Assembly: GCA_028285035.1 (NCBI GenBank)
Contig: JANQQF010000185.1
Coordinates: forward strand, 1 to 64,000
Length of the DNA stretch: 64,000 bases
Source of the DNA: Phycisphaerae bacterium
GTDB taxonomy: Bacteria; Chloroflexota; Anaerolineae; 4572-78; J111
Direction of reading: 5' to 3'
Shown piece after piece: positions 36,307 through 44,970 of this stretch (the stretch's first letter is position 1; each line of letters starts with the position of its first letter). The translations under genes and the position numbers were made by a program. The notes beneath the pieces were generated by a model, which saw nothing but the letters and a program-made list of their open reading frames with translations, ran no database searches and was not told the origin of the DNA.

Positions 36307-36329
36307 TTCCCGCCAAAATCAGGCGGGAA
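36307..36329. repeat. 8-bp hairpin in the CSLREA leader
   Basis: TTCCCGCC-N7-GGCGGGAA, just downstream of the TATAGT box. It would lie at the very 5' end of the mRNA, about 140 nt before the start codon. No T-run follows, so it is not an obvious terminator. Confidence 0.5.
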
Positions 36330-36470
36330 TTCATCATTCTGACCAAGCGGATGCTCAAAAAAATTATTGGGGCTTGATCGATCAATCGCCTCTAAAACCC
36401 TAAACCCATTTTTGAATGGTGTCTAACCTCTTTAGCCATTTTTCTTATCTAAGATAAAGGAGCCTACGCA

Positions 36471-37559
36471 ATGCCCCCCACATTTTCATCAATTGTCCTA
36501 AAATTTTGTTTCAGCGTCTGCTTGGTCCTATTTGGTTGGCAGGTCTGGCTTGTACAGCCAAGCTATGCCCAGGGCCCAATGGTGGACACGATTATCGACG
36601 AAAACGACAGCGAGTGTGTCACAGATTGCTCCTTACGGGACGCCATTGAAACCGCAACCAGCGGTCAGACCATCACCTTCGCCCCAGCCCTATCAGGCCA
36701 AACCATTACCTTAGATGGCAGTCAACTCATAATTAGCAACAGTTTGACCATTACAGGTACAGTGCCCATCACAATCAGTGGAAATAATGTCAGCCGAATT
36801 TTCTCAACCGAGCCGGGCAGTGTGGTGACCCTGAGTCATCTAACCCTTATCAATGGCTTTGATGATGGTGACGGAGGTGCAATCCTCAATCAAGGTCAGT
36901 TAACCATCGCCCATAGCACCTTGAAGAACAACCGCTCAAATTCCGGCGCTGGGGTCGATGTGGGACCCCAGCTGCTTATTGTGACCCACAGTACATTGAG
37001 TAACAATCGAGCAGACAGCCAAGGTGGGGCGATATACAATAGTAATGGAACCTTAGTCGTTAAAAATAGCACCCTAGCTAATAATCTTGCTGTTGGCGGC
37101 GATGGGGGAGCAATCTTTAGTGGGGGTGTTGTCACATTGACCCACAGTACACTGTCAGGGAATGGCGCACCAGCCACCAATGGGGGCGGTGTACAAAATC
37201 AGGGAATATTTCATTTGAACAACAGTATCATCGCAAACAGCACAGGGGGTGGGGATTGTAATCAATTTGAGGCAACAACCCTCATCAATATCAACAGTTT
37301 GATTGAGGACGGTAGTTGCAATACCACCTTGTCGGGTGATCCCAAGCTGGGAATGTTAAGTGACAATGGCGGGTCTACCTTCACCTTGCCCTTACTCCTT
37401 GGTTCACCAGCCATCAACGCCGGAGGCCAAAGTCACTGCACCACAACCGATCAACGGGGAGTCAATCGCCTGCTCGATAACGGTTGTGATATTGGGGCTT
37501 ACGAGAGCCAATTCCCCACGGTTTATTTACCCGTCGTCATCAAGGCGATTGGGTCATAG
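36471..37559 (+). CDS. secreted CSLREA / choice-of-anchor Q beta-helix protein
   Basis: A 362-residue exported protein. Residues 1-34 form a signal peptide ending PSYAQG. The short CSLRDAIETA motif (about 52-60) marks the CSLREA domain. The body consists of about ten parallel beta-helix rungs rich in asparagine and glycine (HSTLKNNRSNSGAGV, HSTLSNNRADSQGGAIYN, NSTLANNLAVGGDGGAIF). The end, CTTTDQRGVNRLLDNGCDIGAYE, is the choice-of-anchor Q region, and FPTVYLPVVIK follows. AAAGGAG lies 8 nt before the ATG. Proteins of this sort are surface-exposed; ligand and function are unknown. It is likely a target of the divergent SARP regulator. Confidence 0.87.
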   Translation: MPPTFSSIVLKFCFSVCLVLFGWQVWLVQPSYAQGPMVDTIIDENDSECVTDCSLRDAIETATSGQTITFAPALSGQTITLDGSQLIISNSLTITGTVPITISGNNVSRIFSTEPGSVVTLSHLTLINGFDDGDGGAILNQGQLTIAHSTLKNNRSNSGAGVDVGPQLLIVTHSTLSNNRADSQGGAIYNSNGTLVVKNSTLANNLAVGGDGGAIFSGGVVTLTHSTLSGNGAPATNGGGVQNQGIFHLNNSIIANSTGGGDCNQFEATTLININSLIEDGSCNTTLSGDPKLGMLSDNGGSTFTLPLLLGSPAINAGGQSHCTTTDQRGVNRLLDNGCDIGAYESQFPTVYLPVVIKAIGS

Positions 37560-37637
37560 AATGATTACCTTGTGGTCACCCGAGCTTAAGTAAGGACAAG
37601 GCATTATCTCTGCACTGCCTATATTCGACATAGAATT

Positions 37638-37666
37638 ATTGACATCAAAGAAATAAATCGATACAA
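37638..37666 (+). promoter_or_regulatory. promoter of the WD40-like gene
   Basis: TTGACA (37638-37643), 17-nt spacer, TACAAC (37661-37666), 24 bp before the start codon. Confidence 0.65.
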
Positions 37667-37690
37667 CAATGACCACTAGGAGTTTAATAT

Positions 37691-39544
37691 ATGAGCCAGT
37701 TTAACCAACCATCTAAATTTGTTCAATCACAGCAATGGCACGAATACTACCAACTCTTAAGCAACTTTGAATTTCTGCTTGGCAAAATTCAGCATCCTGA
37801 CTTTGGGATAGAGGGCCTCATCAATGATTATGATTGGCTTGACCCGACTGAAGCGGCAAGCAATGCAGCCCGAGATGCTGACACAGAAACAGCCCTACAA
37901 CGGATTCACCTGACCTTGCAGCTTTCCGCGTTTGTCCTGACTGAAGATCCCAACCAGCTAACCTCCCATCTGTGGGGGCATTTACAGGCATTTAACGACT
38001 CGCCCGTAATTAAGGGGCTATTGACTCAAGCTGCGGACATCCAGCCAAAACCCTGGCTACGCCCCCTATTCCCCACGATACAATCTCCAGGCAAAGGCCC
38101 CATTCGTTACTTGCCTGGACATCAAGATCCAGTCGAGATCTTCGACATAAGTCCAGATAGTCGCTGGGTGGCTTCACTCAGTGGCACCCAGCTTACCCTT
38201 TGGGACACCAAGACAGTAACCACCCTAGCCGAGGCCCAAATCGAAATTGGCTCACCAGAGCTGTTTTTTGGAGACAAGGTGGCCCTTGCTCAGGACGGAT
38301 CACGGGTAGCGTTTATCAATTCTGATGGCATTCAAGTCTTGGATCAAAGTTTAACCCAAACCATTTTTCGTCAGCCTATAGCCGATGTTTATAGTGTGGC
38401 TCTGACCCCCGATGGGCAGCAGGTAATTGCGATCCAAGAGTCCGGGGCAAAGGTGTGGGAGATTGAAACGGGCAAGTTGCTTCTCGAGGAGACAGGCTAT
38501 CTCGCGGTCTCAACTGAGAGTAAACGTCTGGTGCGTTGCGATAGAAATGAAGAACAGAAGCAGGTCGCCATCAAAATCTGGCATTTGCCCACGGGTGAGC
38601 TTGAAACGATTGACCTCGAAAATGTTGAGATGATTTGGCGATTTCGTCAGCAGATACTCCAAGCGACATTCTGTCCAGAATACAAAAAACTCGTCTTGCA
38701 TCTTCGTGAGGGTTATGGCACCAATCTACTTTTGATTGATTTAGTTGAAAAGCAGTTAACGACTGCAGGTGACTCAATTGAAACAGAAGCAGATGCGCTG
38801 ATTGCGGTCGCTATTTCGGCTGATGGTCAAGAATTGGTTGCTTTGGGGCAACCAGCCCACGCTGACGCTGATACATATGGCCCGTTATTTCTGGCTCGAT
38901 TTGATTTTCAAACCGGCCGACGTTTGGGGCGATATTCGATGGGGGGCAACATAACCTATGGTGAAGAAATTCCTTATGCTGCCAAATTAACTTCAAATGG
39001 CGATTACGTCATCACCAGTCACAACACTTCAACTCTAGAGGTTTGGACGCTTGGTAAAATACCAGTTCAGCCTCAAGCCTTGGCTTATTCCTATGGGAGC
39101 CCATTTTTTGAGTTCTTCGCCAATGACAAGGTGATTGTTTTTCCTCACCCCCATAGTGAGCCTAAAACAACAGATCTATCGACCGGGGATGTACAACTAT
39201 CATTGCCCCCAGATTATGCTGAACCCGAAACGCTTGATGCCGAAAATACTGATAATCTCATTCGCTTCAATGATGAAGAAGATCAGCCAACCTTAACGAT
39301 CCCGAATCACAATTGGGTGATTGGTGGGGATTATGAAGTGGTTTATCGTCCTGGCGATATGGATTATTCTGATTGGGGGTTGATCACGACCTTAACCGTG
39401 TGGTCGGCGGAGCAAGCAGAGATTCTGGCCACATTTACCCATCATACAGATTTTGAGATTTGTGGTCTTAGCCCTGATGGGGTTACGCTCGTGCTCATCG
39501 ATTTCTTTTACAATTTACATGTGTTCCGCTTGGAAATGGGTTGA
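37691..39544 (+). CDS. helical-WD40-type beta-propeller protein, NTPase-less APAF-like
   Basis: A 617-residue cytoplasmic protein. The N-terminal 140 residues (WHEYYQLLSNFEFLLGKIQHPDFGIEGLINDYDWLDP, QLTSHLWGHLQAF) resemble the helical segment that joins the NB-ARC domain to the WD40 propeller in bacterial APAF-like signalling ATPases. From about 145, blades begin with RYLPGHQDPVEIFDISPDSRWVASLSGTQLTLWD and continue to FTHHTDFEICGLSPDGVTLVLIDF. No ATPase domain is present in this protein or adjacent to it. TAGGAG lies 8 nt before the ATG. It could be a detached propeller partner of a signalling NTPase, such as the nearby BTAD-NB-ARC regulator, but that is a guess. Confidence 0.75.
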   Translation: MSQFNQPSKFVQSQQWHEYYQLLSNFEFLLGKIQHPDFGIEGLINDYDWLDPTEAASNAARDADTETALQRIHLTLQLSAFVLTEDPNQLTSHLWGHLQAFNDSPVIKGLLTQAADIQPKPWLRPLFPTIQSPGKGPIRYLPGHQDPVEIFDISPDSRWVASLSGTQLTLWDTKTVTTLAEAQIEIGSPELFFGDKVALAQDGSRVAFINSDGIQVLDQSLTQTIFRQPIADVYSVALTPDGQQVIAIQESGAKVWEIETGKLLLEETGYLAVSTESKRLVRCDRNEEQKQVAIKIWHLPTGELETIDLENVEMIWRFRQQILQATFCPEYKKLVLHLREGYGTNLLLIDLVEKQLTTAGDSIETEADALIAVAISADGQELVALGQPAHADADTYGPLFLARFDFQTGRRLGRYSMGGNITYGEEIPYAAKLTSNGDYVITSHNTSTLEVWTLGKIPVQPQALAYSYGSPFFEFFANDKVIVFPHPHSEPKTTDLSTGDVQLSLPPDYAEPETLDAENTDNLIRFNDEEDQPTLTIPNHNWVIGGDYEVVYRPGDMDYSDWGLITTLTVWSAEQAEILATFTHHTDFEICGLSPDGVTLVLIDFFYNLHVFRLEMG

Positions 39545-39701
39545 CAAAGTTATAGTCCCTCCCAAATATAATCTCGCCAGTTATCATATTTGTACCCTTA
39601 CTATCTCTTTGAAATCCAACAACAAAGTTGATTACAAATATTCTTATACCCTGTTCAATTCAGCCTACAGCCATTCGCCTGTCTGTATTATTGATCCATT
39701 G

Positions 39702-39917
39702 TCATCCTGCAAATCGCATCCAATATATCAGGACAATGCCAACGATGGATAGGGCAAATCCGCCTCGGTTGAGGATGTATTCATTTGTAGTTAACAATTC
39801 TTTTCCAAGCCAGAATCGTTGGAAAGGTTTATTTTTAGTTCTATTGAAGTACATCAGGTTTGATACGCCTAACAATATTATTCCTACGATAGCAACCCCA
39901 AAAGCAATCGGAAACAT
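39702..39917 (-). CDS. small membrane protein, two transmembrane segments
   Basis: A 71-residue protein with hydrophobic helices at about 3-22 (FGVAIVGIILLGVSNLMYF) and 52-68 (GGFALSIVGIVLIYWM) separated by a basic loop (RTKNKPFQRFWLGKELL). GGAGAG lies 5 nt before the ATG. It starts 27 nt after the stop of the OYE-family gene on the same strand and may be co-transcribed. No family is recognised. The 157 nt beyond it (39545-39701) show nothing else. Confidence 0.65.
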   Translation of the reverse strand: MFPIAFGVAIVGIILLGVSNLMYFNRTKNKPFQRFWLGKELLTTNEYILNRGGFALSIVGIVLIYWMRFAG

Positions 39918-39944
39918 ATCTTCTCTCCATAATCGATTTTGTTA

Positions 39945-41405
39945 CTATAGTCTCTCCATCCGCTCCCACGGCGGTGGCAACAGCCGCCGTTTCCCATCCA
40001 ACGATAGAGAAACATTGGGCTGATCTTTACCCTCCCGATCCCACAACTCACAGGTGACTTGTTTGTGTCGGGTGTCGAGGGCTTCGCAGTAGTTGGAGTA
40101 GACACAGACCCGCACTTCATCACCGTAGCCTAAGCGTGTTTTCAAAAACCAGTCGGGGTCGGCGAGCGATTGGCGGGCGGCGGCGATGATATCGGCCTCA
40201 CCATCTTGCAGGACGCGCTCGGCCTCGACAAAGCCGTGGATACCACCAGCAACGACGACAGGGGTGTCGAGGCCTGCGTCGCGAACAGCGTGCCGGACCT
40301 TGGCGGTGGCAGGAATGTTCCGACCAAAAGGGCCTTTCTCATCGGAGATGTATTGGGGCATACACTCGTAGCCGCTTTGCCCGGTGTAGGGGTAAGCAGC
40401 GGCCCCCACTCTGGGCTGTTGGGCATCTTCGAACTTGCCGCCACGGGAGAGCGACAGAAAATCCATCCCAGCTTTGGCAAATTCAACGCCGTAGTAAGCG
40501 GCATCATTGGGGCGGGAGCCGCCTTCGATAATTTCATTGGCGAGGAAGCGACAGCCAACCACATAATCATCACCCACGGCCTCACGCACCGCCGTGTACA
40601 CCTCAAGCGGCAGACGCACTCGGCCCGCTTGGTCACCACCGTAGCCGTCATCACGCGTGTTACGGGCAGAGAGGAAGGAGGCCATTGTGTAGGCGTGGGC
40701 GTAGTGTAGCTCGACGCCATCGAAGCCCGCTGCTTGGGCACGCTTGGCTGCCGCTGCGAACAAGTCAGGCAAAACTTGGGGTAACTCGCGGATGTGATCT
40801 AAGTGCATATCGGTCACTCGTTCACGATAACCAAAGGCATAGGCTTCGTACTCGCGGGCGCTCAGAGCCTGAGCGAGGGCCTCATCGGTCAGTTCGGTCA
40901 GCTTGCTGCGGATTTCGTCGTCGCTTAATTCACCATAGAAGTATTCACGATGAGCATCCGTTATTTTCAGGTATTTTTGAAAATACTTCTCAGTCGTGGG
41001 TCGACGATTGATACGGAGAAAATCGATCAGTTGGATAAAGAGTTTGGTTTCACCCTCACTCGCAGTGTGTACCGTCTCGACCAACTTCTTAAGGCCAGGA
41101 ATAAAACGATCATTACCTATGCGAAGCAGTGGGCCACTGGGCACATCACGAATCCCTGTTGCTTCGACAACAATCGCCCCCGGTTTGCCTTGGGCAAACC
41201 GTTCATACCACTCTAGTACATCCTGAGTCACCTCGCCCTCTTCTGTTGCCCGCCATGGTACCATCGCTGGCACCCAAGTGCGTTGTTGTAGGGTCGTTGG
41301 GCCGAGTTTAATCGGACTAAACAGTCGTGAGTTTTCCGCTTCCTCACGAGTCGGCCAGGGGCCTGGTTGTGGTTTATATTTGATTCGTTCGCTGGGTCGC
41401 CACAT
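39945..41405 (-). CDS. NADH:flavin oxidoreductase, old yellow enzyme family
   Basis: A 486-residue FMN-binding TIM barrel of the OYE family. LFSPIKLGPTTLQQRTWVPAMVPW is the N-terminal strand and FMN site; AAKRAQAAGFDGVELHYAHAYTMASFLSARNTRDDGYGG is the family signature with the active-site His pair region (HYAH in place of the common HGAHGYL); the C-terminal VVVAGGIHGF binds the phosphate. It has a long insertion after VEATGIRDVPSGP and an extended C-terminus. The start MWRPSERIK is preferred (AGAGGAGA 8 nt upstream) over an ATG 12 codons earlier that lies in the palindrome. Members reduce activated alkenes, nitroesters or 2,4-dienoyl-CoA; the substrate here is unknown. It lacks the 4Fe-4S/FAD extension of dienoyl-CoA reductases. 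Confidence 0.87.
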   Translation of the reverse strand: MWRPSERIKYKPQPGPWPTREEAENSRLFSPIKLGPTTLQQRTWVPAMVPWRATEEGEVTQDVLEWYERFAQGKPGAIVVEATGIRDVPSGPLLRIGNDRFIPGLKKLVETVHTASEGETKLFIQLIDFLRINRRPTTEKYFQKYLKITDAHREYFYGELSDDEIRSKLTELTDEALAQALSAREYEAYAFGYRERVTDMHLDHIRELPQVLPDLFAAAAKRAQAAGFDGVELHYAHAYTMASFLSARNTRDDGYGGDQAGRVRLPLEVYTAVREAVGDDYVVGCRFLANEIIEGGSRPNDAAYYGVEFAKAGMDFLSLSRGGKFEDAQQPRVGAAAYPYTGQSGYECMPQYISDEKGPFGRNIPATAKVRHAVRDAGLDTPVVVAGGIHGFVEAERVLQDGEADIIAAARQSLADPDWFLKTRLGYGDEVRVCVYSNYCEALDTRHKQVTCELWDREGKDQPNVSLSLDGKRRLLPPPWERMERL

Positions 41406-41423
41406 TGGATTATTCTCCTCTGT

Positions 41424-41453
41424 AGGAGTCGGAAAGTGCACTTTCCGACTCCT
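41424..41453. repeat. perfect 30-bp palindrome upstream of the OYE gene
   Basis: Each 15-nt arm reads AGGAGTCGGAAAGTG, with no spacer, so the dyad is perfect over 30 bp. It ends 19 bp upstream of the OYE-family start codon. It may be a regulator-binding site, a leader hairpin or a dispersed repeat. A separate smaller hairpin (TCAATCC and GGATTGA) lies at 41509-41537. Confidence 0.75.
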
Positions 41454-41590
41454 GACTTTGATTATTATTTATCGTTGTCTAACAGGTAGTATTCTTAAGC
41501 AAATTCGTTCAATCCAGAACAGGATGCGCAGGATTGACGGATAAAAATGTAAAAAAAGTACTTTCCTCAGCCTTCGAACCTGCCATTTCG

Positions 41591-42928
41591 TCACCCCAAA
41601 GGATAAACCCAAGATTTCTTCTCAGGAAACAAGGCGTTGAGCAAAATCGAGGCCTCGCCCCTAGCCCAACAATCGGGGAAGGTACCTCGCAGCGTTTCCA
41701 AGGATCGATAGCCAAACAGAAGTTGCAAGAACGTGCCGGGCGGAAAGCCAGCCCGGCCTGAGGCTTGATCAGGGGCCTGCCAATCTGTCACCTCAATAAG
41801 CTGCCCTTGCTCAAACACCAATCGCAACCCACCTTGATAAAAGCTTATCTTAAGCTCACCGCTAAAACCACACATGACGGATGAGGCCAGACGTCGCTCC
41901 AACACAGACTTGATGTGAAAAAGAAAGGTAGGTAGATCAGGTACTCGGATGTACCAGGCATAGGGTCGTCGCAATGGTCCTAGCTTCTGTGGCAAGGCAC
42001 TGTAAAGTGGATGATACAGACCAAACGTAAACTCAAAGCCGGTCACGGTTGGATCTTCCTTTGTTACAAGGCTTTCAGCCTGCACGTTCAGTGCACGCAG
42101 TACCGTCGGCAATATCGCTTTAAGCGAAACATCCTGATCAACAGCCAGCGCAAAAACGTGCAGTTGATCGCCCCACAGGACACCTGCCGTTTGATAGTAG
42201 CCAACTGGTCTGTCTGCCCGATCCATTATCATCCAAAATTTATTGGCAACCATCGAGTCTGGATTATGACCTGTCAGATCATAGCGCCATCGAGCCTCAT
42301 TGATCACCCCACACACCAAGTTGTCGGCATATTGTCGCTCATACAGACGTTGCAAGACCGGAATATCGTCAACTGACGCGGGTCTCACCAGATAAGATTC
42401 GGCCTCATCCTCTTTCAGTTTGGGCACATCCCGAATATCAAATTTGCGACCACCGCCCAGTGGCAGAGCATACTCGTAACCAAACTGGCGATAGAACCAT
42501 TCAATTCCCATAATACTTTGCATCAAGTGCCCTTGAGACCCACTCAATGCATGAAGCTCATCAAATATCGCTCGAACCAAACCACGACGGCGATAGTCCG
42601 GTGCGGTTGCCACCAATTCAGGCCGTCCAACTGGAATCAGAACATCCTCATACCGCCAGATTAAAGATAAAAAACCTGAGACACTGGCAATTTCGCCTGT
42701 GGTCATATCCTCAACTAGAACAAAATTGTTGGGGCCACCGTTCGGATGCTGTTCAGACATCATATTTGTGGTCCACGCCTCAAATATAATGGGAACCTCA
42801 TCACCTTCAACCATATATTGGCCAATAAATGTAGCCAGGGCTTCCGTATCCGCTGCGGTTGAGCGTCGCAACTGCAAGCCATCGCCTAATAGTTTTGGTA
42901 TATCAGCCCCCTTAGCTAATACAGACAT
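41591..42928 (-). CDS. GNAT family N-acetyltransferase with C-terminal SCP2-like domain
   Basis: A 445-residue protein. Residues 15-165 form a GNAT domain with the acetyl-CoA loop PELVATAPDYRRRGLVRAIFDEL (the R/Q-x-x-G-x-G/A pattern reads RRRGLV). A second, degenerate GNAT region spans about 175-330. The last 110 residues (LERRLASSVMCGFSGELKISFYQGGLRLVFEQGQL) resemble a sterol carrier protein-like fold, as found in Eis-type acetyltransferases. GGAGA lies 6 nt upstream. Its acceptor is unknown. Confidence 0.82.
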   Translation of the reverse strand: MSVLAKGADIPKLLGDGLQLRRSTAADTEALATFIGQYMVEGDEVPIIFEAWTTNMMSEQHPNGGPNNFVLVEDMTTGEIASVSGFLSLIWRYEDVLIPVGRPELVATAPDYRRRGLVRAIFDELHALSGSQGHLMQSIMGIEWFYRQFGYEYALPLGGGRKFDIRDVPKLKEDEAESYLVRPASVDDIPVLQRLYERQYADNLVCGVINEARWRYDLTGHNPDSMVANKFWMIMDRADRPVGYYQTAGVLWGDQLHVFALAVDQDVSLKAILPTVLRALNVQAESLVTKEDPTVTGFEFTFGLYHPLYSALPQKLGPLRRPYAWYIRVPDLPTFLFHIKSVLERRLASSVMCGFSGELKISFYQGGLRLVFEQGQLIEVTDWQAPDQASGRAGFPPGTFLQLLFGYRSLETLRGTFPDCWARGEASILLNALFPEKKSWVYPLG

Positions 42929-43010
42929 ACATATTCTCCATTTTGTGATGTAATATAATCCAATTGATATCGTGTAGAACGTAATTTATTTTGCATCTTC
43001 TTCTATTATA

Positions 43011-44639
43011 CTAATAAGATTTGCTGGGCAACGTAGTTATCCTCCGATTGTGATGTTCTGCAATCTCAGCTAAATCCAATTTCGGGAATAGCACGGGGCC
43101 AGGCTGAATGGTTGTTCCAGCAGGGTAGTGCCCCCATTGCGAAATCACTAGCCACGGTTGTCCAGTCTGTAAGGAAATGCCCAACGCGTTAGCCAGAGCT
43201 TCAGCCGTATCAGGCAAAAATGGATGGCAGTAGATTGCAACTAAGCGCAAAACTTCGGCCAAGTTATAGAGAATCGAAGCAAGTTGTGCTTCCGCATTTG
43301 GGTTAGCGACTCGTTGTTTCGCCAAATGCCACGGCTTGACTTCAGCCACATATTTATTCGCCGCAGCAATTAATTCCCAAATATGGGCTAAGGCTTCATG
43401 CGGGGCGAACTGATGGATTGCCTGATCGACTCGTGTAGGGAGACGTTCCACTAGTTCGACCAAACCCGCTGCCTCAGGTGTCGCTGGGCCGGGTTCGGGG
43501 ACCACGCCGTCGTAATAGCGGGTAACCATTCCCGCAAATCGGCTCAACAGATTGCCAAGCTGATCCGCTAAATCGGCATTATGGGCCTGAATAAATCGAG
43601 CCAGCGTAAAATCGCCATCTTCAGTCGCCTTGATTTCTCGCAGTAAATAGTAGCGCACAGGGTCAATGCCAAACTGTTGCACTAAATCGGTGGGATCAAT
43701 CACATTCCCCAACGACTTACTAATTTTCCCCCCATTAAGCGTAATAAAGCCGTGCACAAAAATGGTTGTAGGAAGTGGCACCCTAGCTGATAGGAGCATC
43801 GCGGGCCAATAAATGGCATGAAATCGGGTGATATCTTTCCCAATGACATGTCCTCGATTTGGATTATCACCCCAATAACGATGATACACATCGCTTTCAT
43901 TGGCATAATCCAGCGCCGTGATATAATTGCCAAGTGCATCAAACCAAACATAAATCACCTGACTGGGATCGTCGGGGACAGGAATACCCCAACCGTGAGC
44001 ACGGGCTTGTGAGCGAGAAATGCTAAAATCACGCAACCCTGCCCGGACAAAGCTCAAAATCTCATTCTTGCGAGTTTCGGGAGCAATTCGTAATTGATCT
44101 GTTTCAATCAACTGCTCTAGCTGCGCTGTATAGCGCGACAGCCGAAAGAAGTAGTTCTCCTCTTCAACGACTTCAGGCAGTTGGCGATGTTCTGGGCAGA
44201 GGCCATCAATCAAATCGGCTTCATTATAAAACTGCTCGCAGCCCACGCAGTATAACCCCTGATAGGCTTTTTTATAAATATCGCCTCGTTCTGCACAGGC
44301 TCGCCACAATTTTTGCACCCCGTTCAGATGGCGTTCCTCACTACTCGTCCGAATAAAATCATCAAAGGACAAATTTAAGGTATCACGTAACTTGTAAAAC
44401 TTAGCTGCGTTTCGCTCAACAAGAGTCGCCGTAGTTACCCCTTCACGCTCTGCCGCCTGCACATTCTTCAAGCTATTCTCATCCGTCCCGGTTAAAAAAC
44501 GAACATCTTTGCCGGTAAGACAGTGATACCGAGCAATAGCGTCGGTTAAAACCACCTCCAAGGCAAAGCCAATGTGTGGTCTGGCATTCACATACGGGAT
44601 AGCCGTGGTAATAAAATAAGGTGTTGGGTTTGTCATCAT
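43011..44639 (-). CDS. metG: methionine-tRNA ligase
   Basis: A 542-residue class I tRNA synthetase. The HIGH motif is in PYVNARPHIGFA, KMSKS reads KISKS in GGKISKSLGN, and the zinc-binding insertion has CVGC followed by CPEH. No C-terminal EMAP-like dimerisation domain is present, so it is of the shorter form. Two ATGs follow a TTG; the first ATG (44639) has AAGGAG 5 nt upstream. It has its own promoter about 250 nt upstream, and the leader contains a Met-rich reading frame and a terminator, implying transcription attenuation. Downstream (42929-43010) is an AT-rich gap with nothing else recognised. Confidence 0.96.
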   Translation of the reverse strand: MMTNPTPYFITTAIPYVNARPHIGFALEVVLTDAIARYHCLTGKDVRFLTGTDENSLKNVQAAEREGVTTATLVERNAAKFYKLRDTLNLSFDDFIRTSSEERHLNGVQKLWRACAERGDIYKKAYQGLYCVGCEQFYNEADLIDGLCPEHRQLPEVVEEENYFFRLSRYTAQLEQLIETDQLRIAPETRKNEILSFVRAGLRDFSISRSQARAHGWGIPVPDDPSQVIYVWFDALGNYITALDYANESDVYHRYWGDNPNRGHVIGKDITRFHAIYWPAMLLSARVPLPTTIFVHGFITLNGGKISKSLGNVIDPTDLVQQFGIDPVRYYLLREIKATEDGDFTLARFIQAHNADLADQLGNLLSRFAGMVTRYYDGVVPEPGPATPEAAGLVELVERLPTRVDQAIHQFAPHEALAHIWELIAAANKYVAEVKPWHLAKQRVANPNAEAQLASILYNLAEVLRLVAIYCHPFLPDTAEALANALGISLQTGQPWLVISQWGHYPAGTTIQPGPVLFPKLDLAEIAEHHNRRITTLPSKSY

Positions 44640-44673
44640 CAATTCTCCTTCTTATGATTACTTTTTGGGAAAC

Positions 44674-44705
44674 AAAAAAAGACCGCCCTGTGCGGGCGGC
44701 CTTTT
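44674..44705 (-). terminator. intrinsic terminator (attenuator) upstream of metG
   Basis: Minus strand AAAAGGCCGCCC and GGGCGGTCTTTT form a 12-bp stem with one G-U pair and a 5-nt loop, ending in seven T. It ends 35 nt before the metG start, inside its leader, not after a gene. A hairpin GCGTGA-CACA-TCACGC (44773-44788) lies earlier in the leader. Confidence 0.85.
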
Positions 44706-44736
44706 GAGTTGATTGGATTAAATAATGTTATTTAGA

Positions 44737-44838
44737 TCATTGTCTCAGGCAGCAGCAAGCATGGGCAAATAGGCGTGATGTGTCACGCATCGGCATGTCC
44801 ATGTTCATCATAATTTGGCTAAAAATTCGATTACTCAT
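44737..44838 (-). CDS. Met-rich leader peptide of metG
   Basis: A 33-codon reading frame lies between the metG promoter and its attenuator. It translates as MSNRIFSQI, then MMNMDMPM, then RDTSRLFAHACCCLRQ and stop (TGA). Codons 10-17 include five Met. The hairpin at 44773-44788 begins at the last base of the final Met codon, so a ribosome stalled on the Met run would block it. The first bases before the ATG (GCAGCAA, 44838-44844) can pair with TTGCTGC (44752-44758). The Shine-Dalgarno is weak (CGGAC). A single alternative antiterminator could not be drawn with confidence. The arrangement resembles amino-acid biosynthetic leader peptides, but for a synthetase gene. Confidence 0.72.
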   Translation of the reverse strand: MSNRIFSQIMMNMDMPMRDTSRLFAHACCCLRQ

Positions 44839-44867
44839 TGCTGCGTCCGAAATAAAGTTGTGAATAC

Positions 44868-44895
44868 ACTATAGCAGAGGTAATACAATTGTCAA
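44868..44895 (-). promoter_or_regulatory. promoter of the metG leader
   Basis: Minus strand TTGACA (44890-44895), 16-nt spacer, TATAGT (44868-44873). The start would lie about 20 nt before the leader ATG. Confidence 0.8.
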
Positions 44896-44929
44896 GTGAT
44901 TTTTGTTGATAGCCTTTTGCCCCAATCCT

Positions 44930-44938
44930 TGATATAAT
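44930..44938 (+). promoter_or_regulatory. extended -10 promoter of the DhaR-like gene
   Basis: TG-A-TATAAT, about 35 bp before the start codon, without a good -35 element. It is divergent from the metG promoter. Confidence 0.55.
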
Positions 44939-44970
44939 CCTTTATCAATTTCAAAGTAGTCCCAGAGCTA

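Noticed and set aside
39628..40023. A plus-strand 131-codon reading frame
   Set aside because: It overlaps the small membrane protein and the OYE gene on the other strand, lacks a Shine-Dalgarno and matches no family.
40170..40709. A plus-strand 179-codon reading frame
   Set aside because: It lies entirely antisense to the OYE-family barrel and is a codon-bias shadow.
44652..44705. Terminator belonging to a gene upstream of metG
   Set aside because: The upstream gene is divergent; the terminator lies after the metG promoter, inside its own leader.
44641..44880. T-box or SAM riboswitch upstream of metG
   Set aside because: The conserved T-box sequence and specifier-loop pattern were not found, and no SAM-riboswitch core was seen. 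The Met-rich ORF explains the leader better.
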